A stretch of DNA of 64,000 bases from Desertivirga xinjiangensis (GCF_024436435.1 NZ_JAFMZP010000004.1:1-64000), one strand, 5' to 3'. Counted from the stretch's first letter, positions 9,234 through 17,702 are shown. Numbers and translations: made by a program. The notes: a model not told the origin generated them from the letters alone.

Positions 9234-9383
9234 TCAGGCGATTTGAGCCGAATTATTGAGTTTGCTCTGGTTATTCCGTAAAAATTTACCTTTGCCCGAT
9301 TTGAATGCTTTTAAATCGTTTTTTATTAGATCCCTTAATTCTTTATCCAAGTTTGATGAGGTATTTAAAACTACAACTTTCAT
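9234..9383 (-). CDS. Possible 49-aa basic small protein
   Basis: An ATG at 9383 (minus) opens a 49-codon frame ending TGA at 9234: MKVVVLNTSSNLDKELRDLI, then a Lys/Asn-rich half. The N-terminal hydrophobic strand followed by an amphipathic helix looks protein-like, and the frame fills most of an otherwise empty 420-bp gap. No family is recognised. It could be chance. Confidence 0.3.
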   Translation of the reverse strand: MKVVVLNTSSNLDKELRDLIKNDLKAFKSGKGKFLRNNQSKLNNSAQIA

Positions 9384-9588
9384 ATAGTGTTAATTTAGTG
9401 TATAACACTTAGCATATCTCGTTCCAAAGCATATTTGTGTGCTGATTGGCGCTTTAAGGTCTCTTTGTGTATGGATTTAACTACATTAAAATACAGATGG
9501 TGCCTAGGCCAGCATACGAGAGAAAATATATTTTACATTAAATGCGGGGGATTAACAGCTTTAATATGATCGAAATTAATTAAAAGCG

Positions 9589-9596
9589 TAGTTTTG
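9589..9596 (+). promoter_or_regulatory. Putative -7 box (TAGTTTTG) of DUF551-like gene
   Basis: TAGTTTTG fits the Bacteroidota TAnnTTTG consensus only 6 bp before ATG 9603, implying an almost leaderless transcript if used. Confidence 0.4.
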
Positions 9597-9602
9597 TATA
9601 AT

Positions 9603-9788
9603 ATGGAATGGGTTCTGATTAAAGATACACTACCCGAACAAGGTGAAGACGTTCTATTGTTCGACGGCGGTCAGATTTACTTTGGCTATTACAGCGAAAT
9701 ATCTGACAAGTTTATTGTTGGTGACGACAAAGTCAATATAAGTGATTTTACGCATTGGATGAAATTGCCGGCATTTCCGGGAAAGTAA
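9603..9788 (+). CDS. Small DUF551-like protein (61 aa)
   Basis: The short protein starts MEWVLIKDTLPEQGEDVLLF and ends FTHWMKLPAFPGK. The spacing of an early tryptophan, xxLPxxGxxVLLFD and a terminal HWMxLP is the pattern of DUF551-type proteins, often found in phage and accessory DNA, whose function is unknown. ATG 9603 is preferred over a TTG at 9594. It stands alone on its strand between the YceI and desaturase genes. Confidence 0.65.
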   Translation: MEWVLIKDTLPEQGEDVLLFDGGQIYFGYYSEISDKFIVGDDKVNISDFTHWMKLPAFPGK

Positions 9789-9843
9789 TCTTTTCACGCT
9801 ATCGTTATGTTATAAATTGACGGATAGCATATAACAAAATAAT

Positions 9844-9851
9844 TATCTTTG
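9844..9851 (+). promoter_or_regulatory. Putative -7 box (TATCTTTG) of desaturase gene
   Basis: TATCTTTG matches TAnnTTTG exactly, 17 bp upstream of the desaturase ATG. A TTGAC lies upstream at 9818, a few bases further than the usual 19-bp spacing. Confidence 0.5.
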
Positions 9852-9868
9852 CATTTTTAAATAACAGC

Positions 9869-10852
9869 ATGAATATAAGTTACGGAGCTCGACGAGAAGT
9901 AATGAAGCATATTGAGAAATATATGCTTGATAATATGCAGACGTACCTTAAGTCTATTGATACTAACTGGCAACCTTCCGACTTTCTGCCTGATTCTAGT
10001 AAGGATAATTTTTTTGAGGAAGTGAAAGAGTTACAGGAATGTGCAAAGGACCTTCCTTACGACCTGATAGCTGTGCTTATTGGAGATACAATTACTGAAG
10101 AAGCTTTGCCTACTTATGAGTCATGGCTTGCTACCGTGGAGGGAGTTTCTAAAGATGAAGAGGGAGGCTGGATGAAATGGCTTCGGTACTGGACGGCAGA
10201 GGAAAACCGGCATGGCGATCTGCTTAATAAATACCTTTATTTGTCTGGACGTGTGGATATGCGTCAGATGGAAATCTCGACCCAATACCTCATCGCAGAT
10301 GGTTTTGATATTGGTACAGACAGAGACCCTTACAGGAATTTTATCTATACCAGTTTTCAGGAGCTGGCAACAAATATATCACATCGCAGAGTAGCTTCTT
10401 TGGCTAAAAAGAATGGCGATACCTTACTTTCTAAAATGTGCGGTGTTATAGCATCAGATGAGGCCAGGCACGCTAAAGCTTATACGGATTTTATCTCACA
10501 GATCTTTAAGGTTGATCAGAGCGAAGCTATGATCGCTTTCGAAGATATGATGCGTAAAAAAATCGTTATGCCTGCGCACTTCCTGCGTGAAATTGGAAAA
10601 AAGGCTGGTGATACTTTCAGTCACTTTGCAGATGCGGCACAACGTCTGGGGGTGTATACTGCTGTTGACTATGTAGATATCCTGCAAGATTTAATTAAGA
10701 GCTGGAACATCGAACAGGTTACAGACTTAACCGACGCCGGTGAAAAGGCCAGAGATTATATAATGAAACTTCCTGGGCGTTTGACAAGGATAGCTGACCG
10801 GATGAAAGATCCGGGGCTGGAGTATAAGTTTGCGTGGATACATGCTATGTAG
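9869..10852 (+). CDS. Acyl-ACP desaturase (diiron)
   Basis: Soluble ferritin-like diiron desaturase (327 aa) that inserts a cis double bond into acyl-ACP. Carboxylate/His ligands are seen as EENRH at 111-115 and DEARH at 197-201, with an additional Glu in SFQELATN near residue 165. Related bacterial genes are annotated as stearoyl-ACP 9-desaturase (DesA1/DesA2-like). A second methionine at residue 12 (MKHIEK) is a possible alternative start. It needs ferredoxin, not encoded nearby. It is monocistronic and ends at a bidirectional terminator. Confidence 0.9.
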   Translation: MNISYGARREVMKHIEKYMLDNMQTYLKSIDTNWQPSDFLPDSSKDNFFEEVKELQECAKDLPYDLIAVLIGDTITEEALPTYESWLATVEGVSKDEEGGWMKWLRYWTAEENRHGDLLNKYLYLSGRVDMRQMEISTQYLIADGFDIGTDRDPYRNFIYTSFQELATNISHRRVASLAKKNGDTLLSKMCGVIASDEARHAKAYTDFISQIFKVDQSEAMIAFEDMMRKKIVMPAHFLREIGKKAGDTFSHFADAAQRLGVYTAVDYVDILQDLIKSWNIEQVTDLTDAGEKARDYIMKLPGRLTRIADRMKDPGLEYKFAWIHAM

Positions 10853-10854
10853 GT

Positions 10855-10894
10855 AAAAATAAAAGGGGAGCAAAATTGCTCCCTTTTATTTTTA
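10855..10894. terminator. Bidirectional terminator between convergent genes
   Basis: The long stem AAAAATAAAAGGGGAGCAA / TTGCTCCCTTTTATTTTT has a tiny loop and T-runs in both directions. It serves the desaturase (plus) and the small protein at 10892-11104 (minus), whose TAA codon lies within its edge. Confidence 0.85.
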
Positions 10895-11104
10895 CTTGTC
10901 TTTCTTAGCGTCTGATCTGTAATCTTCACTCTCTTCGATCCCTTTATCCCATTCGGGAGAGTTACCACTTTCAGTAGGATTAGGATTTATACCATTTATA
11001 TTTGCATTGTCTGTTATGAAATCTTGGGTTTTAAGAACAGATTTTGATTTGTCCTCCTTCTCTTTCTTATTTTCTACCGGTTTCGATTTTGATGATTCTG
11101 ACAT
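10892..11104 (-). CDS. Small charged, low-complexity protein (70 aa)
   Basis: 70 residues, extremely hydrophilic and probably disordered: MSESSKSKPVENKKEKEDKS at the start, an Asn/Pro-containing middle (DNANINGINPNPTESG) and YRSDAKKDK at the end. No Cys, no hydrophobic core and no signal peptide. It is the last gene after the transglutaminase (72-bp gap) and shares the strong terminator below it, so it probably belongs to the ATP-grasp/alpha-E/transglutaminase operon. Function unknown; a substrate role is only a hypothesis. Confidence 0.6.
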   Translation of the reverse strand: MSESSKSKPVENKKEKEDKSKSVLKTQDFITDNANINGINPNPTESGNSPEWDKGIEESEDYRSDAKKDK

Positions 11105-11176
11105 GATTTTTCAATGTTTATGTACTTATTAAACTGCTGAATAAGTGTTTTGTTCACCTCAAATCATATCAGGTAT

Positions 11177-12133
11177 TTATTGTTGTTGCTGCTGCATTTC
11201 TAAATATTGCTGAAAGCTGTTTAAGGGAATCGCAGTTTCGGGCAATGTTACCGGAATTATTTCGGCATCTATCTTTTCCTCTTCCTCGTTTTCGTATGAT
11301 ACGGTGACGGATACTTCCAGTTTATGTTCCGCAGCGCCTTTGTACACACCTTTTACTGGCGAACAATCCGAAAAATTACGTCCTACCGCAAGGCGCACAT
11401 GGGTTTCAGTTGCAATGCAGTTGTTGGTTGGGTCTAAACCCAACCATCCGTAAGTGGGGATATATGCTTCAACCCATGCATGGGTGGCTCCTTCACCTCT
11501 CATGCCATTTTTATGGGGACATATATAACCGCTTACATAACGGGCAGGTATATTTATCGATCTAAGCATTACAAGGAGAATGTGAGCAAAGTCCTGGCAA
11601 ACACCGGCTTTTAAATTCCAAACTTCGTCGAGGGTGCTTTCTACTGTAGTGATTCCCGGGATATATTTGAAGTTGTTAAAAACGTATTGATTGAATCGTC
11701 CAGCGACAGCATAAGGTGTTTCATTGGCAGTCTTTTCTTTTTCAATTACCGTTCTGAGTTCATCGAATCCTTCGAAGGATTCCTGCTTTAAATAATCCAC
11801 ATAAGGAATTTGATGTTTTACCTTTGTCAGCTCATCCCAGTGATGGAGTGCAAAGAAGTCGTCTATTGGCAGGGCCCTGGGACTGGTATTTACAAGGATT
11901 TTGGAATAAATAACCAGCTCTGTGTGAGGCTCACAATTAGTGAAACTTCCAACTTCATTTCCATAATAGTCGCGGTACACATCTACATGCGGGTCGCCAG
12001 TGATTTTCAGTTCATGGTCTAATACTTCCTGGTGCTCATCTTTAATGGGAAATAGAATGATTTGATTTGCACTATCCCTCACTAACCCTTTGTAAGTGTA
12101 TTTTGTGATATGTTTAATTTTGAACTGAGGCAT
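11177..12133 (-). CDS. Transglutaminase-like protein with N-terminal bacterial transglutaminase domain
   Basis: 318 aa. Residues 1-85 form the N-terminal beta domain (FKIKHITKYTY, then NQIILFPIKDEHQ) that precedes bacterial transglutaminase cores. The catalytic triad is visible: Cys179 in AGVCQDFAH, His218 in GATHAWVEAY, Asp234 in LGLDPTNN. Such proteins act as peptidases or amide-bond transferases. It lies 12 bp downstream of the alpha-E gene, in a recurrent bacterial trio with circularly permuted ATP-grasp. It ends in a glutamine repeat (QQYLEMQQQQQ). Cytoplasmic, as no signal peptide is seen. Confidence 0.9.
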   Translation of the reverse strand: MPQFKIKHITKYTYKGLVRDSANQIILFPIKDEHQEVLDHELKITGDPHVDVYRDYYGNEVGSFTNCEPHTELVIYSKILVNTSPRALPIDDFFALHHWDELTKVKHQIPYVDYLKQESFEGFDELRTVIEKEKTANETPYAVAGRFNQYVFNNFKYIPGITTVESTLDEVWNLKAGVCQDFAHILLVMLRSINIPARYVSGYICPHKNGMRGEGATHAWVEAYIPTYGWLGLDPTNNCIATETHVRLAVGRNFSDCSPVKGVYKGAAEHKLEVSVTVSYENEEEEKIDAEIIPVTLPETAIPLNSFQQYLEMQQQQQ

Positions 12134-12145
12134 GTTGATTGTTTG

Positions 12146-13081
12146 CTACGAATATGCAAAATATTGGATGTTGACAGCATTGCCAATTGCATATAGTTCT
12201 TTTTTAACTGAATATAGATAGTTGTGCAAGCCTTCTTCCTGTATTGTTTCTATGGTGCTGTATTTTATCCGGCTATGTAACCTGCCTACTAAAAAAGAAA
12301 GTTCCTTAACTTCAGTAATAGTGTTATTGATCTTTAATCTGTCAAGATAGCGGCTTATCTGACCAACCGAATATAATACAGACCGGGGAAAGTCGTGGTT
12401 AAGAACCACCATTTCGAGTACGTTCTCGGCTTCAAAGCCCTGGCGGTAGGTTTTCAGGTAAAGTTCGTAGCCTCCTATAGACAATAACAAGTGTTTCCAA
12501 TAGGTTGTATCTGTGAGTAAATCTGGCCCATTGTCGATCGTGCTGAATTTGCTATCCAGAATATCAATTGACTGTATGCTGCGTTCGAGGTATTTGCCAA
12601 TATTCATGAAACTTCTGCGTTCTCCTCGCTCCATGGTTACTTCTGCAGTGCCATAGTACAGCATTACCTGTTTTATCAGGATGTCTAAGGCTGATATCGG
12701 GTCATCTTTTCTCAATGTTGAAATGAGACGCTGGTCTTTCACCAGATGGTAATATTCATTGAGGCATTGCCATAAATCCTTTGTTATGTGATCCTGAACG
12801 CTTCGGGCGTTTTCCCTGGCAAGGGTGATGATATTAGTAATCGAATTGGCGTTTTCCTTGCCTGCAACGAGGTAGGAGAGAACCTCACGACTGTTAAATT
12901 CTATTTGTTTGACATAATTTTCATCCAGTCCCGTATAGATCTTAATAACCGGACGCCATGAAAACTCCTGAATGGAATCCTGCGACGATGCGTAATATAT
13001 TTTAAGCATTCTTAAAATACCGTCGCTGCGCTCAACATAGCGACTGAGCCAATACAGATTTGCTGCTACTCTGCTTAACAT
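12146..13081 (-). CDS. Alpha-E domain protein
   Basis: 311-aa all-alpha protein beginning MLSRVAANLYWLSRYVERSD, the typical start of alpha-E domain proteins. The domain is almost always encoded beside circularly permuted ATP-grasp and transglutaminase genes, as here (14 bp below the ATP-grasp gene, 12 bp above the transglutaminase gene). Its biochemical role is unknown; proposals place it in a peptide-modifying system. No membrane segment or signal peptide. Confidence 0.9.
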   Translation of the reverse strand: MLSRVAANLYWLSRYVERSDGILRMLKIYYASSQDSIQEFSWRPVIKIYTGLDENYVKQIEFNSREVLSYLVAGKENANSITNIITLARENARSVQDHITKDLWQCLNEYYHLVKDQRLISTLRKDDPISALDILIKQVMLYYGTAEVTMERGERRSFMNIGKYLERSIQSIDILDSKFSTIDNGPDLLTDTTYWKHLLLSIGGYELYLKTYRQGFEAENVLEMVVLNHDFPRSVLYSVGQISRYLDRLKINNTITEVKELSFLVGRLHSRIKYSTIETIQEEGLHNYLYSVKKELYAIGNAVNIQYFAYS

Positions 13082-13095
13082 TATTGTTGTTTAAT

Positions 13096-14544
13096 TTAAG
13101 ATGCTAAAACCCAGGTGTCCTTGCTGCCACCTCCTTGTGAACTGTTGACAACCAATGAGCCTTCTTTTAGCGCAACCCGGGTGAGGCCGCCAGGTACAAT
13201 CTCAATGCCATTAGGTCCGCATAACGCAAAGGGCCTCAGGTCGATACGTCTCGGGTGAAGTTGTTTATTCAAATAACAAGGTGCTGCAGAAAGGCTGATT
13301 GTTGGTTGAGCAATAAATTGTCTTGGGTCTTTCAGTACCTCTGCCTTGTATGTGTCGATCTCAAGATCGGTAGCGTTGTAACCCATAAGCATACCATATC
13401 CACCGCTGCCATTGGTTTTTTTGATCACCATTTTGTCTATGTTATTAAAAACATAGTCTTTATGTTCAGGGTCATCCAGCTTGTAGGTGGGCACATTTTT
13501 TAATAAAGGTTCTTCATTCAGATAATATTTAATCATCTGAGGGACATATGAATATATTGCTTTGTCGTCTGCAACTCCGTTTCCAACGGCATTTACGATA
13601 GCTACATTACCCTTGCGGTAAGCGCTCATTATACCGGCAACACCAAGTACGCTTTCTGGATTAAAGACCAGGGGATCAAGGTACTCATCATCTACACGGC
13701 GATAGATAACATCGACCTGCTGGCGACCATTAGTTGTCTTCATAAATACTTTGTGGTTGTCAACAAGTAAGTCTTTTCCTTCGACCAATTCAACACCCAT
13801 TAACCTGGCCAGGGTAGTGTGTTCAAAATATGCTGAGTTGTAAATGCCGGGGCTTAACAGTACGATTGTCGGATTTGAGATTTGTCTGGGAGACAGAGAC
13901 ATCAGGTTTTTGTATAGGATGTTCGGATACTCTGTCACGCTTCGTACTTTGCACTGAGGTAAAAGATCGGGGAACAAGCGTTTAGTAATTTCCCTGTTCT
14001 CAAGCATATAACTTACCCCTGAAGGCGTGCGGAGATTGTCTTCCAGAACGTAATAAGTGCCGTCAAAATCTCTTATCAAGTCAATCCCAGCAATATGAAC
14101 GTAGATATCATAAGGAACAGAAACATTAAACATTTCCCTTAAGAAGTGCGGACATGAATAGATCATTTCAATTGGAATGACCCTGTCCTTTATGATAAAC
14201 ATGTTGCTGTAAATGTCTTTCAGGAAGAAATTTAATGCTTTTAGCCGTTGCTTTATTCCTTTTTCAATGAAACTCCAGTCGCTCGCAGTAAGAATGCGGG
14301 GAATAATATCAAAAGGAAAGATCTTTTCGATACCTTCTCCACTGTTGTATACGGTAAATGTAATACCCTGACTCATAAAGAGTCTTTTGGCTAATTCTTC
14401 TTTTTTATTAAGGTCGTCGGCCGATTCATTCGCCAGATAATCGATTATTTTCTTGTAAGGTGAGCGTATTTGGTGTTCCTGGGTGAACATCTCATCCCAG
14501 GTGTTGCTTTCTGGGAGGTAACTTTCTAAAAAATTGCTACTCAT
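13096..14544 (-). CDS. Circularly permuted type 2 ATP-grasp protein
   Basis: 482-aa cytoplasmic protein of the circularly permuted ATP-grasp family. Markers are GIDLIRDFDGTYYVLEDNLR-type glycine/acidic segment near residues 150-170 (carboxylate-rich Mg-ATP site), the segment MVIKKTNGSGGYGM near residue 375 with a glycine-rich nucleotide loop, and an RRIDLRPF strand near the end. ATP-grasp ligases join a carboxylate to an amine. First gene of a tight operon with alpha-E and transglutaminase genes. Substrate unknown. Confidence 0.9.
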   Translation of the reverse strand: MSSNFLESYLPESNTWDEMFTQEHQIRSPYKKIIDYLANESADDLNKKEELAKRLFMSQGITFTVYNSGEGIEKIFPFDIIPRILTASDWSFIEKGIKQRLKALNFFLKDIYSNMFIIKDRVIPIEMIYSCPHFLREMFNVSVPYDIYVHIAGIDLIRDFDGTYYVLEDNLRTPSGVSYMLENREITKRLFPDLLPQCKVRSVTEYPNILYKNLMSLSPRQISNPTIVLLSPGIYNSAYFEHTTLARLMGVELVEGKDLLVDNHKVFMKTTNGRQQVDVIYRRVDDEYLDPLVFNPESVLGVAGIMSAYRKGNVAIVNAVGNGVADDKAIYSYVPQMIKYYLNEEPLLKNVPTYKLDDPEHKDYVFNNIDKMVIKKTNGSGGYGMLMGYNATDLEIDTYKAEVLKDPRQFIAQPTISLSAAPCYLNKQLHPRRIDLRPFALCGPNGIEIVPGGLTRVALKEGSLVVNSSQGGGSKDTWVLAS

Positions 14545-14639
14545 CTTTCCTGTTTTTTAAGCTTTTTGTAGATATAGTATAAATACTTCGGGTAATTTAT
14601 AAAAAAATGAGTTTATCTTTAGAAAATTATAAAAATAAG

Positions 14640-15830
14640 TTAGTTTTTGTGTAGTTCTATTGCATTGATTATAGTTTGGCAGTACTTTTTGATTTCCTGT
14701 TCTGTGATGATCAATGGTGGAGCGATCCTGATAGCTGTATCGCAATGTAAAAACCAGTCGACAATAACTCCGTTTTCTACGCAGGTTTTGCTTACAGCTT
14801 CCACCTGTGGAAAGGATTCCAGTTGAATTGCGAGCATCAATCCCATACCTCTAACCTCTTTAATAAGGGGATGCTTTAACAATTGTCTGAACAGAGCTTC
14901 TTTAGAAGGAACTTCAGCCATCATATTTTCCTCGAGTATCGCTTCTAATGTGGCCATACCAGCAGCACATGTTACGGGGTGCCCGCCAAAAGTTGTTATA
15001 TGGCCAAGTATTGGATTGTCTTTTATGGAATCCATGATCTTCCGGCCTGCGATGAATGCTCCGAGGGGCATTCCTCCTCCGATCCCTTTTGCTAAAAGTA
15101 AGATATCAGGAATGATACCGTAGTGTTCAAAGGCGAATAATTTTCCTGTACGACCGAAGCCTGTCTGGATTTCATCCATTATTAACAAGGTGCCCGTTTC
15201 ATCACAACGTTTTTGAAGCGTACGTAGGTAATCGTGAGTTGGTACAATTACTCCTGCTTCTCCCTGGATGCTCTCGATGATTACGCAGGCAGTGTCCTGT
15301 GTGATGCCTTGAAGGTCGCCAATGTTATTATATTCGATAAAGTTAACGTTTGGCAATAAGGGGCGGTAAGCTTTCTTGTAGTATTCATTACCCATCACAC
15401 TCAGGGCACCGTGTGTACTGCCGTGGTAGGCATTATTGCATGAGATGATCTCTTGCCTGCCGGTAAATCGTTTCGCTAGTTTCAAAGCGCCTTCTGTGGC
15501 CTCGGCACCAGAATTTACAAAATACACCGAGTTTAGGCTATCGGGTAGAACACTGACAAGTTTTTTCGCAAACAATACCTGTGGTGCCTGTACGTATTCG
15601 CCATACACTGCAAGGTGCATGTATTTGTCGACCTGATCTTTGATAGCCTGTACTACTTTTGGATGGCGATGTCCAACATTACTCACAGCAAAGCCGGATA
15701 CAAAGTCTACGTAAGCCTTACCTGAGGAATCATACATGTATAAGCCTTCGGCTCTCTCAATTTCAAGGAGCCGGGGCGAATTTGATGTTTGTGCATTGTT
15801 TAACAGGAATAATTGTCGGAGACTAAGCAT
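14640..15830 (-). CDS. Class III aminotransferase (ornithine/acetylornithine type)
   Basis: 396-aa PLP aminotransferase of fold type I, class III. The PLP lysine is Lys248 in LLLAKGIGGGMPLGA; the motif MDEIQTGFGRTG (218-229) and FVNSGAEATEGALKLAK (104-120) are seen. Closest types are acetylornithine/ornithine aminotransferases, but no arginine-pathway genes are nearby, so the substrate is left open. It precedes the ATP-grasp operon with a 95-bp gap, without an obvious terminator between. Confidence 0.88.
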   Translation of the reverse strand: MLSLRQLFLLNNAQTSNSPRLLEIERAEGLYMYDSSGKAYVDFVSGFAVSNVGHRHPKVVQAIKDQVDKYMHLAVYGEYVQAPQVLFAKKLVSVLPDSLNSVYFVNSGAEATEGALKLAKRFTGRQEIISCNNAYHGSTHGALSVMGNEYYKKAYRPLLPNVNFIEYNNIGDLQGITQDTACVIIESIQGEAGVIVPTHDYLRTLQKRCDETGTLLIMDEIQTGFGRTGKLFAFEHYGIIPDILLLAKGIGGGMPLGAFIAGRKIMDSIKDNPILGHITTFGGHPVTCAAGMATLEAILEENMMAEVPSKEALFRQLLKHPLIKEVRGMGLMLAIQLESFPQVEAVSKTCVENGVIVDWFLHCDTAIRIAPPLIITEQEIKKYCQTIINAIELHKN

Positions 15831-15851
15831 GTGATCTTTGTAAATATTAAA

Positions 15852-15870
15852 GGCTATACTGAGTATAGCC
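15852..15870. promoter_or_regulatory. Perfect palindrome upstream of aminotransferase gene
   Basis: GGCTATAC-TGA-GTATAGCC is a perfect 8-bp dyad, 21 bp before the aminotransferase start on the minus strand. It may be an operator or a small hairpin in the 5' leader. No regulator is assigned. Confidence 0.4.
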
Positions 15871-15888
15871 GAATTTAAGAATTAGCAT

Positions 15889-15918
15889 TAAATAAAAAGC
15901 CCCAAAAGTCAGGGGCTA
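15889..15918 (-). terminator. Terminator of sigma/periplasmic protein operon
   Basis: On the minus strand AGCCCC-TGACTTTT-GGGGCT is followed by TTTTTATTT, 16 bp past the stop of the Spy-like gene. Confidence 0.75.
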
Positions 15919-15933
15919 TTGAACTAACGATTT

Positions 15934-16344
15934 TTACTGCTTGTGCCGTCTTTCACCGAGCTCTTTAATTAGTTTCTCTCTAAATTCACGCTCGGCAGGA
16001 TATATCATTGCTACTTTTTGTGCAGGTAATACCTGCAGGAAATCCTTATTGTATCGTTTTCTTATTTCTAGGATCAGAGATTCGTATTTAATCTCATCTA
16101 CAGGTGCTCCCCCGGAGTTCTTAAATGACATCCGCTCTGCCCGTCTTTGGCTGATCACCTGTTTTATTTCTTTCTGATACTTGTTAAATACGGGCCAGAA
16201 CCGTTGTGCCTCCTCAGGGCTCAGATCTAATTTTTTCGTTAAAAATTCAACCTTTACAGCATCGATTTGCTTGCTTTGCTGGGCCATAGCGGTTGAGCTC
16301 AGGCCAAGTATAATTAGTAATTTAAAAATCCACTTCTTCATCAA
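15934..16344 (-). CDS. Secreted Spy/CpxP-like small protein
   Basis: 136-aa protein with a signal peptide (MMKKWIFKLLIILGLSSTAMA, cleavage before QQS). The mature part has the LTKKLDLSPEEAQRFWPVFN motif that resembles the LTxxQ repeats of CpxP/Spy periplasmic chaperones and heavy-metal sensors, followed by a long basic/acidic helix. Third gene after an ECF sigma factor and a membrane protein, so it may be a target or a sensor in that stress circuit. Function inferred from resemblance only. Confidence 0.75.
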   Translation of the reverse strand: MMKKWIFKLLIILGLSSTAMAQQSKQIDAVKVEFLTKKLDLSPEEAQRFWPVFNKYQKEIKQVISQRRAERMSFKNSGGAPVDEIKYESLILEIRKRYNKDFLQVLPAQKVAMIYPAEREFREKLIKELGERRHKQ

Positions 16345-16353
16345 ATTGTTTCT

Positions 16354-17001
16354 TTATAATGTAGACTCCAGATATTGTTGAATCTCTTGCTCCGACAACT
16401 CCATGTCCAGGTCAGACAAATCATCAGTACTTTGCAGGTGCTCTGCAATAAGATCCACATCACCGGTATTATTATAAGCTTGCAGATAAGCTACTATTTC
16501 TGTCTGCGGGATCTGTGAAAATTCAACCTCCGCAGCGACATTATTATCAGTTGTTTTAGTATTTAAAAATACACCAGTTGCTATTATAGCAGTAATACAT
16601 GCCGCCGCTGCATATTTAATCCAGCCAGGAATCAGTCTGCGGATTATTGGCTCTTTATTGTCATTGCCGGCTTCAAGTGTCCGGGAAATAATCCTGTCCT
16701 GCAGATCGGTAAAATATCCTTCCGGTACTGTAAATGCCTCCGTGGAAATCCGTTCCTTAAACTCTTCTGCTCTTACGGATGAAAGTATCTGTTCTTCCAG
16801 AGTTTCGAAATAGTTATCCGGAACGTGAAAGTCATTTTGGTGTTTTCCTCCGGTAAGTGCCTCTATACCCACCCTTGCCTGCAGATGCTCAGTCAAGTCA
16901 CTAAAATAATTTTCAGGAACTGTAAAAGGATTGGTTACATCCATGCCAGCAAGGGATGGTGCATCCTGATTCCAATCTTCGTTCTTGTTTTTCAAGCTCA
17001 T
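16354..17001 (-). CDS. Membrane protein, probable anti-sigma factor
   Basis: 215 aa with a single membrane segment near residues 128-148 (WIKYAAAACITAIIATGVFL), giving a cytoplasmic N-terminal half and an extracytoplasmic C-terminal tail. The N-terminal half has three repeats of a motif like FTVPENYFSDL, FHVPDNYFETL and FTVPEGYFTDL, spaced about 35-40 residues apart. It directly follows the ECF sigma gene (30-bp gap), so an anti-sigma role is likely, though no ZAS zinc motif is seen. The C-terminal tail is acidic and ends QQYLESTL. Confidence 0.75.
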   Translation of the reverse strand: MSLKNKNEDWNQDAPSLAGMDVTNPFTVPENYFSDLTEHLQARVGIEALTGGKHQNDFHVPDNYFETLEEQILSSVRAEEFKERISTEAFTVPEGYFTDLQDRIISRTLEAGNDNKEPIIRRLIPGWIKYAAAACITAIIATGVFLNTKTTDNNVAAEVEFSQIPQTEIVAYLQAYNNTGDVDLIAEHLQSTDDLSDLDMELSEQEIQQYLESTL

Positions 17002-17031
17002 ATATTAGTGAATGTTTTTGAAGCTAATGGT

Positions 17032-17583
17032 TTAATCATTACTCAATAAAAATGCCTCTATTTTTTTTACTGCCAAATGAAAAGATGCTTTCAGCGCACC
17101 AACGCTTGTTCCGGTTATTTCTGAAATCTCTTCATATTTTAAATCATCATAGTATTTCATATTGAATACCAGTCGCTGTTTTTCAGGTAGGGTCAATAAA
17201 GCCTGTTGAAGTTTCATTTGTATTTTATCGCCATTAAAATAACTGCCTTCAGTGAGAGTGTCTGCAAGGTCATGAGAAACTTCATCTAAAGGAACATTAT
17301 TTTTTTGTTTCTTTTTATTGAGGAACGTCAGGCATTCATTTGTTGCGATACGATATAACCAGGTGTAAAGCTGGGAGTCGCTCCTGAAATTAGCGAGATA
17401 CTTCCATACCTTTACAAACACATCTTGTGTAAGATCGTCGGCGTCGTCGTGATCAATCACAAGCCGTCTGATATGCCAGTAGATCTTTTGCTGATATTTC
17501 TTTAACAAAAGGCTGAAAGCTTCATGTCGTGTATGTTCGTCTGCAAACTTTTCAAGTATTTGAGAATCTTCAATCTGCATCAT
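17032..17583 (-). CDS. ECF-type RNA polymerase sigma factor
   Basis: 183-aa sigma-70 group 4 protein. Region 2 has DADDLTQDVFVKVWKYLANF and TWLYRIATNECLTFL; region 4 has YEEISEITGTSVGALKASFH. It heads a three-gene unit with a membrane protein carrying three VPxxYF repeats and a Spy-like secreted protein, which suggests an envelope-stress circuit. Upstream is 119 bp without a gene, before the hydrolase gene on the same strand. Confidence 0.95.
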   Translation of the reverse strand: MMQIEDSQILEKFADEHTRHEAFSLLLKKYQQKIYWHIRRLVIDHDDADDLTQDVFVKVWKYLANFRSDSQLYTWLYRIATNECLTFLNKKKQKNNVPLDEVSHDLADTLTEGSYFNGDKIQMKLQQALLTLPEKQRLVFNMKYYDDLKYEEISEITGTSVGALKASFHLAVKKIEAFLLSND

Positions 17584-17702
17584 AAATGGTGTTAACCAAA
17601 GCCTTTAGTTTGATAGAGTACTTTTTGATTGGCTCTAAATAAGGTATTATGTGTGATAAATCAAACGGTTAAATAAATAAATAGGGTATAAACTGTGCAG
17701 GG

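Larger units (their letters stand above)
9179..9602. other. Intergenic region between YceI and DUF551-like genes
   Basis: About 420 bp holding the YceI terminator hairpin, a possible 49-codon minus-strand frame (9234-9383) and a promoter-like box just before the DUF551-like gene. No RNA gene or riboswitch fold was recognised. Confidence 0.5.
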
